From Pseudomonadota bacterium (GTDB lineage Bacteria; Pseudomonadota; Alphaproteobacteria; Rhizobiales; Afifellaceae): a DNA stretch of 6,770 bases. Position 1 is the first letter of the stretch. Each line of letters starts with the position of its first letter. This document shows positions 6,101 to 6,770 of the stretch, piece by piece. The position numbers and the translations under genes were made by a program. Where the stretch lies: the NCBI GenBank assembly GCA_023417735.1, contig JAEZEK010000214.1, positions 1-6,770 on the forward strand. The letters are read 5' to 3'. Below the pieces are notes generated by a model. The model searched no databases, was not told where the DNA came from, and saw nothing but the letters and a program-made list of their open reading frames with translations.

Positions 6101-6770
6101 ATGAGACAGTCTGCCCTTCTGGCCGCGAGCGCCGCCCTCCTGGCGTTGAGCACCGCGGGCTTCGCCAAGCCGACGGACGTTGCTCTCGCCGTTCCGAACG
6201 CGCCGGCCGAGGCGCCGGTCCTCGACGGGACGGCGATCTCGGAACAGGCCGAACGCGTCTGGTCGCTGCTCGACGGCCGCACCGAACCGCGTGACCGCAT
6301 CGAGCGCGAGATCCTTCGGGACGTGCGCGCCTTCTACAAGGCGCGGCGCTTCGAGCCGGCCTGGATCGTCGAGCGCAAGGCGACGCGGAACGCGAAGGCG
6401 TTGATCGCCCGGATGTCCCGGGCGGCCGAGGACGGCCTTGACCCGGGTGCCTACGAGACGCCGCCGGTCCACTTCTTCGCGCTGAAGGATCCGCTGTCCG
6501 CCGCCCAGGCCGAGATCGCGATCGCCCTGGCGGGCGCCCGCTTCGTCGCGCATCTCGCCGCCGGCAGGGTCGATCCGGCGAGCCTCGGGCCAGACTTTAG
6601 CCAGAAGCCCGAGCGGCCCGACCTCGCCGCTGCGCTGGCGCGGCTCGTCGGGGCCGAGGACGTCGCCCGGGCGGCCGAGGCGTTCGCGCCGCCGCACCCG
6701 GAGTACGGGGCGCTGAAGGCGGAGCTCGCGCGGCTGCGGGCGGCACCGGCAGAGGCGGAGACCGTCGAGA
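6101..6770 (+). CDS. Murein L,D-transpeptidase, N-terminal part (runs off the window)
   Basis: The 223 visible residues begin with a signal peptide (MRQSALLAASAALLALSTAGFA, cleavage probably before KPTD), so the protein acts in the periplasm. The rest matches the N-terminal scaffold domain of YcbB/LdtD-type enzymes: FYKARRFEPAWI (79-90), then SRAAEDGLDPGAYETP (106-121), ARFVAHLAAGRVDPASLGPDFSQKP (146-170), and AFAPPHPEYGALKAELARLR (194-213). These enzymes form 3-3 cross-links between peptidoglycan stem peptides. The catalytic YkuD domain with its Cys must lie beyond 6770. I prefer ATG 6101 because AGGA (6092-6095) lies five bases upstream; ATG 6095 (adding MA) is possible. The AGGA contains the last two bases of the regulator's TAG (6091-6093), so the two genes are probably cotranscribed and coupled. 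Confidence 0.87.
   Translation, partial: MRQSALLAASAALLALSTAGFAKPTDVALAVPNAPAEAPVLDGTAISEQAERVWSLLDGRTEPRDRIEREILRDVRAFYKARRFEPAWIVERKATRNAKALIARMSRAAEDGLDPGAYETPPVHFFALKDPLSAAQAEIAIALAGARFVAHLAAGRVDPASLGPDFSQKPERPDLAAALARLVGAEDVARAAEAFAPPHPEYGALKAELARLRAAPAEAETVE

Noticed and set aside
4504..6300. A 598-codon minus-strand reading frame opposite the regulator and transpeptidase start
   Set aside because: It covers two well-supported plus-strand genes and their junction, has no known motif, and has shadow-type composition.

Overview
The window looks like a chromosomal stretch from a high-G+C alphaproteobacterium, most likely of the order Hyphomicrobiales (Rhizobiales) and perhaps Methylobacterium-like. 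The evidence is the strong G/C preference at third codon positions, a TadE/TadG-type protein with a von Willebrand A domain, a small secreted HDWYP...CC protein of a kind I associate with this order, a CtrA-like box, and a truncated L,D-transpeptidase gene. The taxonomic call is inference. I see no tRNA, rRNA, CRISPR array, insertion sequence or phage gene.

Layout. (1) 1-123, plus strand: the last 40 codons of argB (arginine biosynthesis). (2) 170-460, minus: a 96-residue exported cysteine-containing protein of unknown function, convergent with argB. (3) 461-743: 283 bases without a convincing gene, holding several short inverted and direct repeats. (4) 744-2390, minus: a membrane-anchored TadG-like protein with a vWA domain. 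(5) 2391-2523: a spacer with a hairpin just before the TadG-like gene and a strong G+C-rich hairpin behind pepF. (6) 2524-4350, minus: an M3-family oligoendopeptidase F. (7) 4351-4527: the divergent promoter region, with a near-consensus CtrA box and an 18-codon small ORF that runs into the next gene. (8) 4528-6093, plus: an NtrC-type regulator with receiver, AAA+ and Fis-type DNA-binding domains. (9) 6101-6770 and beyond, plus: the N-terminal part of a periplasmic murein L,D-transpeptidase. No gene-free stretch exceeds 300 bases.

How it fits together. The most coherent unit is the rightward pair of regulator and L,D-transpeptidase. The regulator's stop codon forms part of the transpeptidase ribosome binding site, so the two are probably cotranscribed and translationally linked. 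The regulator is atypical in two independent ways. Its receiver has Ser where the phosphorylated Asp should be, and its AAA+ domain has GASAGM in place of the sigma-54-contacting GAFTGA loop, while the ATPase residues are intact. It therefore probably does not work as a classical phosphorylation-switched sigma-54 activator. With the CtrA-like box and two GANTC sites upstream, the module could tie peptidoglycan cross-linking to the cell cycle, but that is a hypothesis. The leftward genes (oligopeptidase, TadG-like protein, small secreted protein) each have their own spacer and show no obvious functional link to one another.
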